Shown piece by piece: positions 1 to 6,518 of a stretch of DNA of 15,639 nt. The position numbers and the translations under genes are program-made. Positions within the stretch are counted from its first letter, which is position 1; each line of letters begins with the position of its first letter. The notes under the pieces are model-generated. The model did no database searches, had not been told where the DNA came from, and worked only from the letters and a program-made list of their open reading frames with translations. This stretch comes from 13-1-40CM-64-14 sp036393975 (GTDB lineage Bacteria > Sysuimicrobiota > Sysuimicrobiia > Sysuimicrobiales > Kaftiobacteriaceae), in assembly GCA_036393975.1 (NCBI GenBank), contig DASWFZ010000084.1:1-15639 (forward strand), written 5' to 3'.

Positions 1-801
1 TGGCAGGAGCGCCGTGATGGCGCGGACCGTTGCATCGGCCGCGACGAAGAGGTACTGGGCTGAGTCGTTGCGCGCCACGGCCTTGCCGAAGACCTTCTTC
101 CCGTTGAGGACGAGTTCGACCGTTGCCGTGGCGGCGAAGCCAGCAGTATCAAGAGTCACGCCCTTCAAGATGACCCGGCCGCCTGCCGGGGTTCGACGGA
201 CGATCTCCTGGACGATGGCTGACGCGGGAGTTTCCGCCCGCGGGGCGTGAGATGCGCTCTGCACCTGTTGTGGGACCGGGGCAGTGTGTCGAGGCGCTGG
301 TTCTCGCTGCACCATCGGCAGAGATGCCGCCGGACTTGCCATCGGAGCCTTTTGTCCGCTGCGTGACAGTTCCGGGGCGGTGGGGCCATCAACATTTACC
401 CGGGCCATGGTGCGGAGTTCTTGGCGCACCTGGGCAAGATCCGTGGACGGCTTTGTGACGAATGCCACAAGCGAGTTGTCCCCGACCGGGTCGACGATGA
501 TGGTGGAGCCACCTTCGAACTCGGCGGTCACTCCATCCACGCGGCCACGGGGTGCGGCATGCGACATCTGCAGGGTGGCGGCGGCGTCCGCTGCCAGGGC
601 ATCCAGTTCGACAGGTTCATCGTCACAGACGACAGAGTCGATTAGCAGCCCATCCCATGTGGCTACGAAGGCCGTGCGCACCCCTAGGTTCGAGAGGCGC
701 TCCTGGGCATCGGGGTCTCGAAAGAGGGACTGGAGGCGGTCTAGGTTCTCGAATTCTTTGGTTTCCACTATGGGCGTGGTTGCCATCCCTTTTGACGCCA
801 C
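1..801 (-). CDS. Roadblock/LC7 domain protein with extra C-terminal domain (partial, runs off left edge)
   Basis: Open reading frame of 267 codons with no stop before position 1, so the C-terminus is missing. Counting from an internal Met at 786, residues about 30-130 read as a roadblock/LC7 (MglB-like) domain: a GVRTAFVATWDGLLIDSVV strand-turn-strand, a helix rich in Ala (LDALAADAAATLQ), then TIIVDPVGDNSLVAFV and a closing helix. Residues 131-190 are a Pro/Ala/Gln linker. From about 190 a second alpha/beta domain begins (GRVILKGVTLDTAGF... VELVLNGKKVFGKAVARN... AADATVRAITALLP) that I do not recognise by name. Start: GTG at 801 has AAGGA six bases upstream (808-812), whereas ATG at 786 has no properly spaced site. 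Roadblock proteins generally bind or regulate small Ras-like GTPases or act as dimeric scaffolds; no GTPase is seen here. The same-strand neighbour is the DUF3048 gene, about 98 bp upstream. The roadblock assignment is by pattern, the function inference. Confidence 0.72.
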   Translation of the reverse strand, partial: MASKGMATTPIVETKEFENLDRLQSLFRDPDAQERLSNLGVRTAFVATWDGLLIDSVVCDDEPVELDALAADAAATLQMSHAAPRGRVDGVTAEFEGGSTIIVDPVGDNSLVAFVTKPSTDLAQVRQELRTMARVNVDGPTAPELSRSGQKAPMASPAASLPMVQREPAPRHTAPVPQQVQSASHAPRAETPASAIVQEIVRRTPAGGRVILKGVTLDTAGFAATATVELVLNGKKVFGKAVARNDSAQYLFVAADATVRAITALLP

Positions 802-899
802 CTTCTGTCCTTAGTAGTGCCCTAATCCACTGCCGATATACGGAGGAGCAAGATCCGTGCCGTGAGGCAGTACAGGCCTATCAAACACCGCTCACGCCG
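802..899. other. Intergenic region between the DUF3048 and roadblock genes
   Basis: About 98 bp with no credible gene. It carries a weak inverted repeat (ACTGCC at 829-834 and GGCAGT at 866-871, spacer 31). I see no convincing -35/-10 pair on the minus strand; TATATC is present at 836-841 on that strand but lacks a matching -35. It could hold the roadblock promoter or simply be an operon spacer. Confidence 0.3.
808..812 (-). promoter_or_regulatory. Shine-Dalgarno site AAGGA deciding the GTG start of the roadblock gene
   Basis: On the minus strand AAGGA lies six bases before GTG (801-799). The next in-frame start, ATG 786, has only an AAAAGGG run touching it with no spacer. This favours the GTG start, adding five residues. 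Confidence 0.5.
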
Positions 900-1892
900 C
901 TACCGGACTGATGCAGCTGGCGGCGGAGAGACGCGGGCTGCCCGGTCAAAGGGCAGGAGGCAGATCCACACCCGCCCGGGGGGGAGCCGCATCCGCTGCC
1001 CCGCCAAATCCGTCCAAGAGGTCGTACGTGTGCCATCCAGCCGCTGCCAGGTGCCGTCGATCTGGCGTCCCGCGGCAAACACAGTCATCTTGCCGTGGCC
1101 GGTCAGCTCCGTCCGGCTGGTGAGGACGGGTCCCTCATAGACCTGCCACCACTTCACGTATTGGACAACCACCGCGGCCACCTCGAGCGGATCCCCCGTT
1201 AGTGGATCAATCGCACTCTCGTCCTGGAGTAGCCTCCGGTACCGTCCTGAGGCGGGATCGTACTCGAACCGGACCGTGTAACCCCACCCGTAGGGAACGG
1301 TAATCGTCATCGCATCAGGTGCGGGCGCGAGGTCTGCGGTGTCCCACAACCGGTCGGAGGTAGGGCGCGAGTCTCGCGCGTACTCCCGCAACTGCGTGAT
1401 CGAGGTGAACAGATTGTGTGGCATCCGACGGGTGTGATCGCGGCGAAACGGCTGCGCTTTCCAGAACTCATTAATGACGGGTCCGCCCCCGCGGGCGAGG
1501 GCGTCCAACGCGCTCTCACTCGACCCGGAGTGCGCAATCGTTGCTCCATAATCGTGGGCGATGGCCAGGAACTGCAGGCGCAGGCTGCGGACGGGCCCGA
1601 GCGTATCCGGCCCGCCGTTGCAGAACAGGGCGAGGAATCTCGTGATCATGCCTTCGGTCGGGACCTCATAGACAATATCAGCCTGGGACAAGCCCCACTG
1701 CGGTCGCGCTTGAGGTGAGTTGTCGACGACGACCCCGAGCCACGAGCAGGACAGGGCTTGCGGAGGGGAGGCCGGGATCACCAGGCGGGCCGCCATCGGT
1801 GCTGCGCGGAATAGGTCCGCCTGCGGCCGGGCGCACCCGCTAGCTGAGAGTCCGATAAGGAGGGCGATGATGAGGCGCGAGGTGGAGTCCAT
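900..1892 (-). CDS. DUF3048 (YerB-family) putative lipoprotein
   Basis: A 330-residue protein with a short hydrophobic leader and a lipobox-like SASGC, Cys20 being the likely lipidated residue, so it should be anchored on the outer face of the cytoplasmic membrane. The first half carries the hallmarks of DUF3048: VVVDNSPQARPQWGLSQADIVYE, then EGMITRFLALF and GPVRSLR with HSGSSESALDAL. The second half matches the DUF3048 C-terminal domain: YDPASGRYRR, DPLTGDPLEVAAVVVQYV, then GKMTVFAAGRQIDGTWQR and LPPGRVWICLLP. The length fits the family. YerB is poorly characterised; an envelope role is commonly supposed but no reaction is known to me. The start ATG at 1892 has AAAGGA at 1898-1903, spacing 5. 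It lies 52 bp downstream of the esterase gene on the same strand and may be co-transcribed with it. The family call is firm, the function open. Confidence 0.88.
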   Translation of the reverse strand: MDSTSRLIIALLIGLSASGCARPQADLFRAAPMAARLVIPASPPQALSCSWLGVVVDNSPQARPQWGLSQADIVYEVPTEGMITRFLALFCNGGPDTLGPVRSLRLQFLAIAHDYGATIAHSGSSESALDALARGGGPVINEFWKAQPFRRDHTRRMPHNLFTSITQLREYARDSRPTSDRLWDTADLAPAPDAMTITVPYGWGYTVRFEYDPASGRYRRLLQDESAIDPLTGDPLEVAAVVVQYVKWWQVYEGPVLTSRTELTGHGKMTVFAAGRQIDGTWQRLDGTRTTSWTDLAGQRMRLPPGRVWICLLPFDRAARVSPPPAASVR

Positions 1893-1944
1893 TGATGTCC
1901 TTTGTCAGGTGTGTCGTAAAGGGTGTATGCGTATGGGGCGTGCC

Positions 1945-2703
1945 TTACCTGGTTGTGTCCTCCTGGGTTGTGCCCGAGTGCCGGGCCGCTAGACTCTGCC
2001 ACGGCGGCTCATCCAGCCGCTGGCGCAGCCACGCCGTCACGTCCGCGAGGCTGTCCTCCGAGACATTGTGCCCCATGGAATATTCGCGATACGTCAGGGC
2101 CACCGGTAGGGAGGAGAGCCGGTCGCGAGCAGCGCGGCCGTGGTGAATCGGAAGCACGACATCCTCGGTGCCGTGGACCACGAGAATGGGCAATCCCCGC
2201 ATCGCTTCTGCTGGGGCCATTTTCGGCAACACTTCCGGCAACACCCGACCGCTCATGGCGACCACACCGGCCAACTTCTCGGGGCGTGTGAGTGCCAGCG
2301 ACAAGCTTATGATGGCCCCCTGGCTAAAGCCCAGCAGGTAGGTCCGGGACGGGTCTGTATTGTACGCCGCGATGACTTCATCAATGAAGAGCAACAGGGT
2401 GATCCGGCTGTGCTCTGCTTCCTGCGCGTTGATCTGCGGCGCGACCGGATCGAGCACGACATGAAACCACGCGTACATCCCGGGGCCCAGCGTGACCGGG
2501 CCCCGTGCGCTGACAATGAAAAAGCGCTCGTCCAGATACGGGCTCAACCCCATGAGGTCGCCTTCGTGGCTGCCTACACCGTGGAGAAGTAGCAACAACG
2601 GAGGGCGTGGGGATGAGGGACGGCGGGGCAGCTGGGTCAGGTGCACAAGGGACAGCCGCCGAGACGCAGACATACCGAAAGGATTTTCTCCCAGACCCGG
2701 CAT
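1945..2703 (-). CDS. Alpha/beta hydrolase, phospholipase/carboxylesterase (YpfH/EstB-like) family
   Basis: About 252 residues. The oxyanion-hole motif LLLHGVGSHEGDL (about 38-50) opens the fold. The nucleophile is Ser127 in GFSQGA, the acid Asp181 in HGTEDVVLP, and the catalytic His212 in MGHNVSE. SARGP, GPGMYAWF and the triad spacing are typical of the cytosolic carboxylesterase/phospholipase family (Abhydrolase_2), which cleaves short acyl esters or thioesters. No signal peptide is evident. The frame is open back to 2865, which would overlap the divergent GntR gene; homology begins near residue 18, so I chose ATG 2703. Its AAGGAG (2704-2709) abuts the start with no spacer, so ATG 2673 or an upstream GTG at 2760, 2775 or 2790 cannot be excluded. 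The gene is divergent from the regulator and might share its control, but may be unrelated to the operon. The substrate is unknown. Confidence 0.85.
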   Translation of the reverse strand: MPGLGENPFGMSASRRLSLVHLTQLPRRPSSPRPPLLLLLHGVGSHEGDLMGLSPYLDERFFIVSARGPVTLGPGMYAWFHVVLDPVAPQINAQEAEHSRITLLLFIDEVIAAYNTDPSRTYLLGFSQGAIISLSLALTRPEKLAGVVAMSGRVLPEVLPKMAPAEAMRGLPILVVHGTEDVVLPIHHGRAARDRLSSLPVALTYREYSMGHNVSEDSLADVTAWLRQRLDEPPWQSLAARHSGTTQEDTTR

Positions 2704-2790
2704 CTCCTTGACCGCAGCCCGGGGCGTCTGCAGCGCGAGCGGGCGGGCAGGGGAGGGCACCGCCCTGTCGAACACACCCGAGAACCGCAC

Positions 2791-2809
2791 TTGTCTGATT
2801 GTCTGACAG
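2791..2809. promoter_or_regulatory. Candidate FadR/GntR-type operator in divergent promoter region
   Basis: The stretch 2799-2809 reads TTGTCTGACAG, with a perfect TGTC-T-GACA dyad. It is immediately preceded by TTGTCTGAT at 2791-2799, which repeats the left half. Many FadR-subfamily GntR regulators bind short dyads of the form TNGTNNNACNA, which 2799-2809 nearly fits. It lies about 28 bp before the GntR start codon and between the divergent genes, the usual place for an autoregulatory site. TTGTCT could also serve as a -35 element, but I see no good -10. The sequence is seen; the operator role is inferred. Confidence 0.45.
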
Positions 2810-2836
2810 AGGGTGGCCTCGGTCGCCAGATGAGGC

Positions 2837-3580
2837 GTGATCGGCAGTCCGATTGAACGACGCAAAGTCTACGCTCAGATCGCCGAGCGGCTCCTCGCGC
2901 AAATCGGCGCGGGTCATCTGCGGCCCGGAGATCCGCTTCCCACCGAACGGCAACTGACACAGTCCTTCCGCGTGGGGCGTTCCTCAGTGCGGGAGGCGCT
3001 GCGCATCCTGGAGTCCCAAGGCCTGATCAAGCCGGTCGAGAGCGGCTCCTTCGTCGTCGCGGACGCAAGCACCCCCCTCCATCACTCACTGGACCTGTTG
3101 CTCGCGTTGCAGGGGGGGACACTGCGCGAGCTGTTTGAGGTGCGCAAGATCCTGGAGGCAGAGTCAGCGGCTCTGGCAGCGACGCGGCGCACCGAGAGCG
3201 AGATGTCGGCCATGGCAGACGCCATCGAGGAGATGGAGGAAAGCCTCCAGGCCCAGGAGCGATACATCGAGGCCGATCTACGCTTTCACCTGACGATCGC
3301 CGCCGCCACCCGCAATCGCATGACGCTGCACATGATGCAGGCGATCCGGGCCCCGTTGCAGCGCGCCTTGGGGTCCATCTACCACATTCCTGGGAGTCCC
3401 CAGCGTTCGATCGACCAGCACACGCAAATTCTGCAGGCCATTCGCCTCGGCGATGCTGCAGGCGCCCGGCAACGCATGCGCGAGCATCTGGCCCGAGTGG
3501 AAGGCGATATTGACAACGTGCTCTCCCCCCAGCCCGCACCTGGCCCTGACCCCGTACATATGGGAGGTCTCCGTGGCTGA
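2837..3580 (+). CDS. FadR-type GntR-family transcriptional regulator (FCD domain)
   Basis: A 247-residue regulator. Residues about 8-75 form the GntR winged helix-turn-helix (VYAQIAERLLAQI, LRPGDPLPTERQL, VGRSSVREALRILESQGLI, ending in the wing ESGSFVV). Residues about 95-230 form the all-helical FCD ligand-binding domain, with the metal-site residues Asp147, His151, His195 and His217 in the expected order, so the effector is probably a carboxylate held through a bound metal. FadR/FCD proteins usually repress a neighbouring catabolic operon until that acid or its CoA ester appears. The start is GTG 2837; GAGG lies only one base upstream, so translation initiation looks weak. The last eight bases overlap the next gene, implying coupled translation and making this regulator the first gene of the operon it probably controls. 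Family is firm, effector unknown. Confidence 0.93.
   Translation: MIGSPIERRKVYAQIAERLLAQIGAGHLRPGDPLPTERQLTQSFRVGRSSVREALRILESQGLIKPVESGSFVVADASTPLHHSLDLLLALQGGTLRELFEVRKILEAESAALAATRRTESEMSAMADAIEEMEESLQAQERYIEADLRFHLTIAAATRNRMTLHMMQAIRAPLQRALGSIYHIPGSPQRSIDQHTQILQAIRLGDAAGARQRMREHLARVEGDIDNVLSPQPAPGPDPVHMGGLRG
3562..3567 (+). promoter_or_regulatory. Shine-Dalgarno site GGGAGG setting the GTG start of the dehydrogenase
   Basis: GGGAGG lies five bases before GTG 3573, inside the end of the regulator gene. The open frame reaches back to 3453, but this site and the start of the Rossmann fold (AELAFIGLG) fix the start at 3573. Confidence 0.7.
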
Positions 3581-4508
3581 GCTGGCGTTCATCGGGCTGG
3601 GGGTGATGGGAGGCCGGATCGCCCGCCGACTGCTGGCGGCTGGCCATCGGGTCACCGGCTACAACCGGACGAAGGCGAAAGCGCGGTGGCTCCTGGAGGC
3701 GGGGATGTCCTGGGGCGACACCCCGCGCCAGGCCGCGCAGGCTGCCGATGTAATCTTTACGATGGTCACCGACACGGGAGCGTTGCAGGCGGTCACGAGC
3801 GGACCGGATGGCCTGATCGCGGGGCTGGGAGGCGGCAAGGTCTACGTGGACATGAGCACGGTCAGCTCGGCCTCCAGCCGCGCCCTGGCCACGGCGGTCG
3901 CAGCCCGGGGGGCGGCGATGTTGGACGCGCCGGTATCTGGCAGCGTCAGCACGCTTGAGGAAGGGCGCCTGTCCATCATGGTGGGCGGAGACCGCCAGAC
4001 CTTCGAACGCGTGAAGCCGATCCTGCTCGCCATCGGCCCGACTGTAACCTACATGGGAGAAAACGGCTCGGCGGTCCTCATGAAGATCGCCACAAACCTC
4101 AACTTGGCCACGCAGATTCTCGCGTTCTCCGAGAGCGTGCTCCTGGCCGAGAAAGGGGGAATTCCTCGCGAGCTAGCAGTCCACGTGCTGCTCGACAGCG
4201 TGATTGCGTCCCCCATGCTGAAGTATCGTGGGCCCTTCGTCCTGCAGATGCCGAAAGAGGCGTGGTTCGATGTGACGCTGATGCAAAAGGATCTCGGTCT
4301 TGCCCTCGACCTCGGCCGCGAGCTCGCCGTCCCCCTGCCCACGACGGCGACGGCCAACCAATGGCTGACCGCTGCGCGGGCGATGGGTCTGGGAGACCAG
4401 GATTTTGCCGCAGTGTGCGAGGTGCTCGCGCGCCTCACCGGTCCGCGGCAGCGAGCGACCGGTCCCGCGCACGGCGCGGATGGCAGCGAGACAGAGGCTG
4501 AGCGATGA
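3573..4508 (+). CDS. 3-hydroxyisobutyrate dehydrogenase-like beta-hydroxyacid dehydrogenase
   Basis: A 311-residue member of the 6-phosphogluconate/3-hydroxyisobutyrate dehydrogenase family. The N-terminal Rossmann domain starts at once with FIGLGVMGGRIARRL (GxGxxG). Asn31-Arg32 after the second strand (GYNRTKAKA) suggests NADP rather than NAD preference. The substrate-binding motif DAPVSGS is at 118-124, and the catalytic lysine is Lys171 in LMKIATNLNL with Asn175 next to it. The C-terminal helical domain shows the conserved KDLGLALDLG. These enzymes interconvert beta-hydroxy acids and semialdehydes or 2-oxo-type products (3-hydroxyisobutyrate, tartronate semialdehyde, glyoxylate and similar). 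The C-terminal tail after about 290 is polar and unconserved. It overlaps the regulator by 8 bp and E1 alpha by 4 bp (ATGA), so it belongs to the operon. It could alternatively be a succinic-semialdehyde/glyoxylate reductase-type enzyme; the exact substrate cannot be read from sequence. Confidence 0.9.
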   Translation: MAELAFIGLGVMGGRIARRLLAAGHRVTGYNRTKAKARWLLEAGMSWGDTPRQAAQAADVIFTMVTDTGALQAVTSGPDGLIAGLGGGKVYVDMSTVSSASSRALATAVAARGAAMLDAPVSGSVSTLEEGRLSIMVGGDRQTFERVKPILLAIGPTVTYMGENGSAVLMKIATNLNLATQILAFSESVLLAEKGGIPRELAVHVLLDSVIASPMLKYRGPFVLQMPKEAWFDVTLMQKDLGLALDLGRELAVPLPTTATANQWLTAARAMGLGDQDFAAVCEVLARLTGPRQRATGPAHGADGSETEAER

Positions 4509-5503
4509 CCGCGTCCGCGCCGCAGCCGCCCGATGGGACCGCCATCAGCCGGGAGCAAGGGCTACAGATGTACGCGCAGATGTACCGCATTCGCATCTTC
4601 GAAGAGCAGGTCAACGAGCTGTATACGTCTGCGAAGATGCCAGGCTTGGCCCACCTCTATATTGGCCAGGAAGCCGTGGCGGTGGGAGTGTGCCAAGCGT
4701 TGCGCGCGGATGATTACATCACGTCGACCCACCGCGGGCACGGTCACTGTCTGGCCAAAGGCGCTGCCGTGGATCGGATGTTCGCCGAGCTGCTCGGTAA
4801 AGCCTCCGGGTATTGCCGGGGCAAAGGGGGGTCGATGCACATCGCCGATCAGGAACGCGGCAATCTCGGCGCCAACGCCATCGTTGCCGGCAGCGCCGGG
4901 ATCGCCACCGGCGCGGCGTTCACGGCGAAGCGATTGGGCACTGCCCGAGTGGCCGTCTGTTTCTTCGGCGAGGGCGCCCTCGGGCAGGGGGTGCTCTACG
5001 AGGTCATGAACTTGGCCTCGTTGTGGACGCTGCCGGTCATCTACGTCTGTGAAAACAACCTCTATAACGAGTACACGCACTACGCTGAAACGACCGCAGG
5101 CGAGATGCTAGCGCGCCCCAAGGCGTTTGGTATCCGGACCGAAGACGTTGACGGTCAGGACGTGCGTGCGGTGTACGCGGCAACGCACCGCGCGGTGGCC
5201 GCCGCCCGGGGCGGGCAGGGTCCGGCGTTTCTGCTCTGCCACACCTATCGCTTCCTCGGTCACCACGTGGGCGACGTCAACCGCGCGTACTACCGCAGCA
5301 AAGACGAAGAGCAGCGTTGGAAAGCGACACGCGATCCGCTGCAGGTGCTCGCGACGTGGATGGCCGCCCAGCGCTTGGCGGCGCCGGCCGACGTAGCGCA
5401 AGTGGAATCGCGGGTGCGGGGCGAGGTGACCTCCGGACTCGAGGTTGCCTTGACCGCGCCGTATCCGGATCCCCATGAGGTCGATCAGCATGTCTACGCG
5501 TAG
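4505..5503 (+). CDS. 2-oxo acid dehydrogenase E1 alpha subunit (acetoin/pyruvate dehydrogenase type)
   Basis: A 332-residue TPP-dependent E1 alpha subunit. Landmarks: GLAHLYIGQEAVAVGV (47-62), STHRGHGHCLAKG (74-86), GKGGSMH (106-112), and the TPP/Mg motif running from GEG at 155-157 to ENN at 183-185. The second position of that motif is usually Asp (GDG); here it is Glu, a conservative change that keeps a carboxylate ligand. The phosphorylation-loop-like segment reads YRFLGHHVGD, with His where GHS is usual. Together with E1 beta it would decarboxylate a 2-oxo acid, or cleave acetoin or a diketone, and pass the acyl group to the lipoyl arm of E2. The start ATG 4505 overlaps the previous stop, with GAGG about seven bases upstream. 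Length fits AcoA/PdhA of the two-subunit E1 type. The family is certain; the choice among pyruvate, branched-chain, acetoin or a new substrate is open. Confidence 0.93.
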   Translation: MTASAPQPPDGTAISREQGLQMYAQMYRIRIFEEQVNELYTSAKMPGLAHLYIGQEAVAVGVCQALRADDYITSTHRGHGHCLAKGAAVDRMFAELLGKASGYCRGKGGSMHIADQERGNLGANAIVAGSAGIATGAAFTAKRLGTARVAVCFFGEGALGQGVLYEVMNLASLWTLPVIYVCENNLYNEYTHYAETTAGEMLARPKAFGIRTEDVDGQDVRAVYAATHRAVAAARGGQGPAFLLCHTYRFLGHHVGDVNRAYYRSKDEEQRWKATRDPLQVLATWMAAQRLAAPADVAQVESRVRGEVTSGLEVALTAPYPDPHEVDQHVYA

Positions 5504-6506
5504 CGAAACGGCCCCGGCGACAGCGGTCCGCGAACTGACCTTCGGCCAGGCGGTGCGCGAGGCGTTGGCCGAAGAGATGCGGGCGGATCCGTCAGTGTGC
5601 ATCATCGGCGAAGATGTCGCCGAGGCCGGGACGCCCTTCAAGGTCCTCGCAGGGTTGGTGGACGAGTTCGGCCCGGATCGGGTCATCGACTCGCCCATCT
5701 CCGAGGCAGGGATTATGAGCCTGGCCGTGGGTGCGGCGATGACCGGGTTGCGACCGATCGTGGACATAATGTTCGGGGATTTCCTCACTCTGGCCATGGA
5801 CCAGATCGTCAACCAAGCTGCCAAGGTCCACTACATGTCGGGCGGCAAGCTGAAGGTTCCGCTGGTCGTGCGGACCACGCTGGGCGCCACGCGCCGATCC
5901 GCCGCTCAGCACAGTCAGAGCCTGCACGCCTGGGTCAGCCACGTCCCTGGGCTAAAGGTCGCGCTGCCCTCGACCCCGTATGACGCGAAGGGTCTGTGGA
6001 AGACGGCGATCCGCGACGACAATCCCGTGGTCATTTTCGAGGACAAGCTGAGCTATCAGCTCAAGGGTCCCGTGCCCGACGGCGAGTACACGATCCCGTT
6101 CGGTCAGGCAGACATCAAACGCCCGGGAACTGACCTCACGATCGTCGCTACGAGCAGCATGGTGCAGGTCGCGCTGCGCGCCGCCCAGCTGCTCGAGGCC
6201 TTGGAGATTAGCGCGGAGGTTGTGGATCCGCGGACGACCGTCCCGTTGGATACCCGCACCTTGGTGGACTCGGCCAAGAAGACCAGCCGCGTCATCGTGG
6301 TGGACGAAGGCTACCAACGCTACGGTGTGACCGCGGAACTGGCAGCGGTGATCGGCGAGGGAGCCTTCCACTACCTGGACGCTCCGGTGAGGCGGGTGGG
6401 CGCATTGGACGTGCCGGTGCCGTTTTCGCCCGTGCTGGAGGATCTAACCGTGCCCACCAGCGAGCGTGTGGTGGAGACCGCGAAGGTATTGTGCGGACGC
6501 GTGTGA
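5490..6506 (+). CDS. 2-oxo acid dehydrogenase E1 beta subunit (acetoin/pyruvate dehydrogenase type)
   Basis: A 338-residue transketolase-like E1 beta subunit. The N-terminal pyrimidine-binding domain includes TFGQAVREALAEEM, GEDVAEAGTPFKV, and the cofactor-activating Glu72 in SPISEAGI. The active-site region QHSQSLHAWVSHVPGLKVALPSTP follows, with His141 and His146. The C-terminal transketolase domain shows GTDLTIVATSSMV, VVDPRTTVPLDTRTL and VVDEGYQRYG. It pairs with E1 alpha to form the alpha2beta2 heterotetramer. The start is ATG 5490, because GAGG at 5477-5480 is nine bases away; ATG 5475 lacks a site. It overlaps E1 alpha by 14 bp, which supports stoichiometric, coupled synthesis. PFKVLAGL in the N-terminus resembles AcoB-like paralogs (TFGVTKGL, FGVFKGL), but a pyruvate or branched-chain assignment is not excluded. 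Confidence 0.93.
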   Translation: MSTRSETAPATAVRELTFGQAVREALAEEMRADPSVCIIGEDVAEAGTPFKVLAGLVDEFGPDRVIDSPISEAGIMSLAVGAAMTGLRPIVDIMFGDFLTLAMDQIVNQAAKVHYMSGGKLKVPLVVRTTLGATRRSAAQHSQSLHAWVSHVPGLKVALPSTPYDAKGLWKTAIRDDNPVVIFEDKLSYQLKGPVPDGEYTIPFGQADIKRPGTDLTIVATSSMVQVALRAAQLLEALEISAEVVDPRTTVPLDTRTLVDSAKKTSRVIVVDEGYQRYGVTAELAAVIGEGAFHYLDAPVRRVGALDVPVPFSPVLEDLTVPTSERVVETAKVLCGRV

Positions 6507-6518
6507 GGGGGGATTGAG

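Noticed and set aside
284..814. Plus-strand open frame of 176 codons in the left region
   Set aside because: It is rich in Ser/Arg/Thr with no domain, while the opposite strand gives a roadblock protein with a good start and continuous reading to the edge.
829..871. Inverted repeat ACTGCC / GGCAGT in the spacer between the two left minus-strand genes
   Set aside because: Six-base arms with a 31-base spacer and no T-run are expected by chance in GC-rich DNA; not called as terminator or operator.
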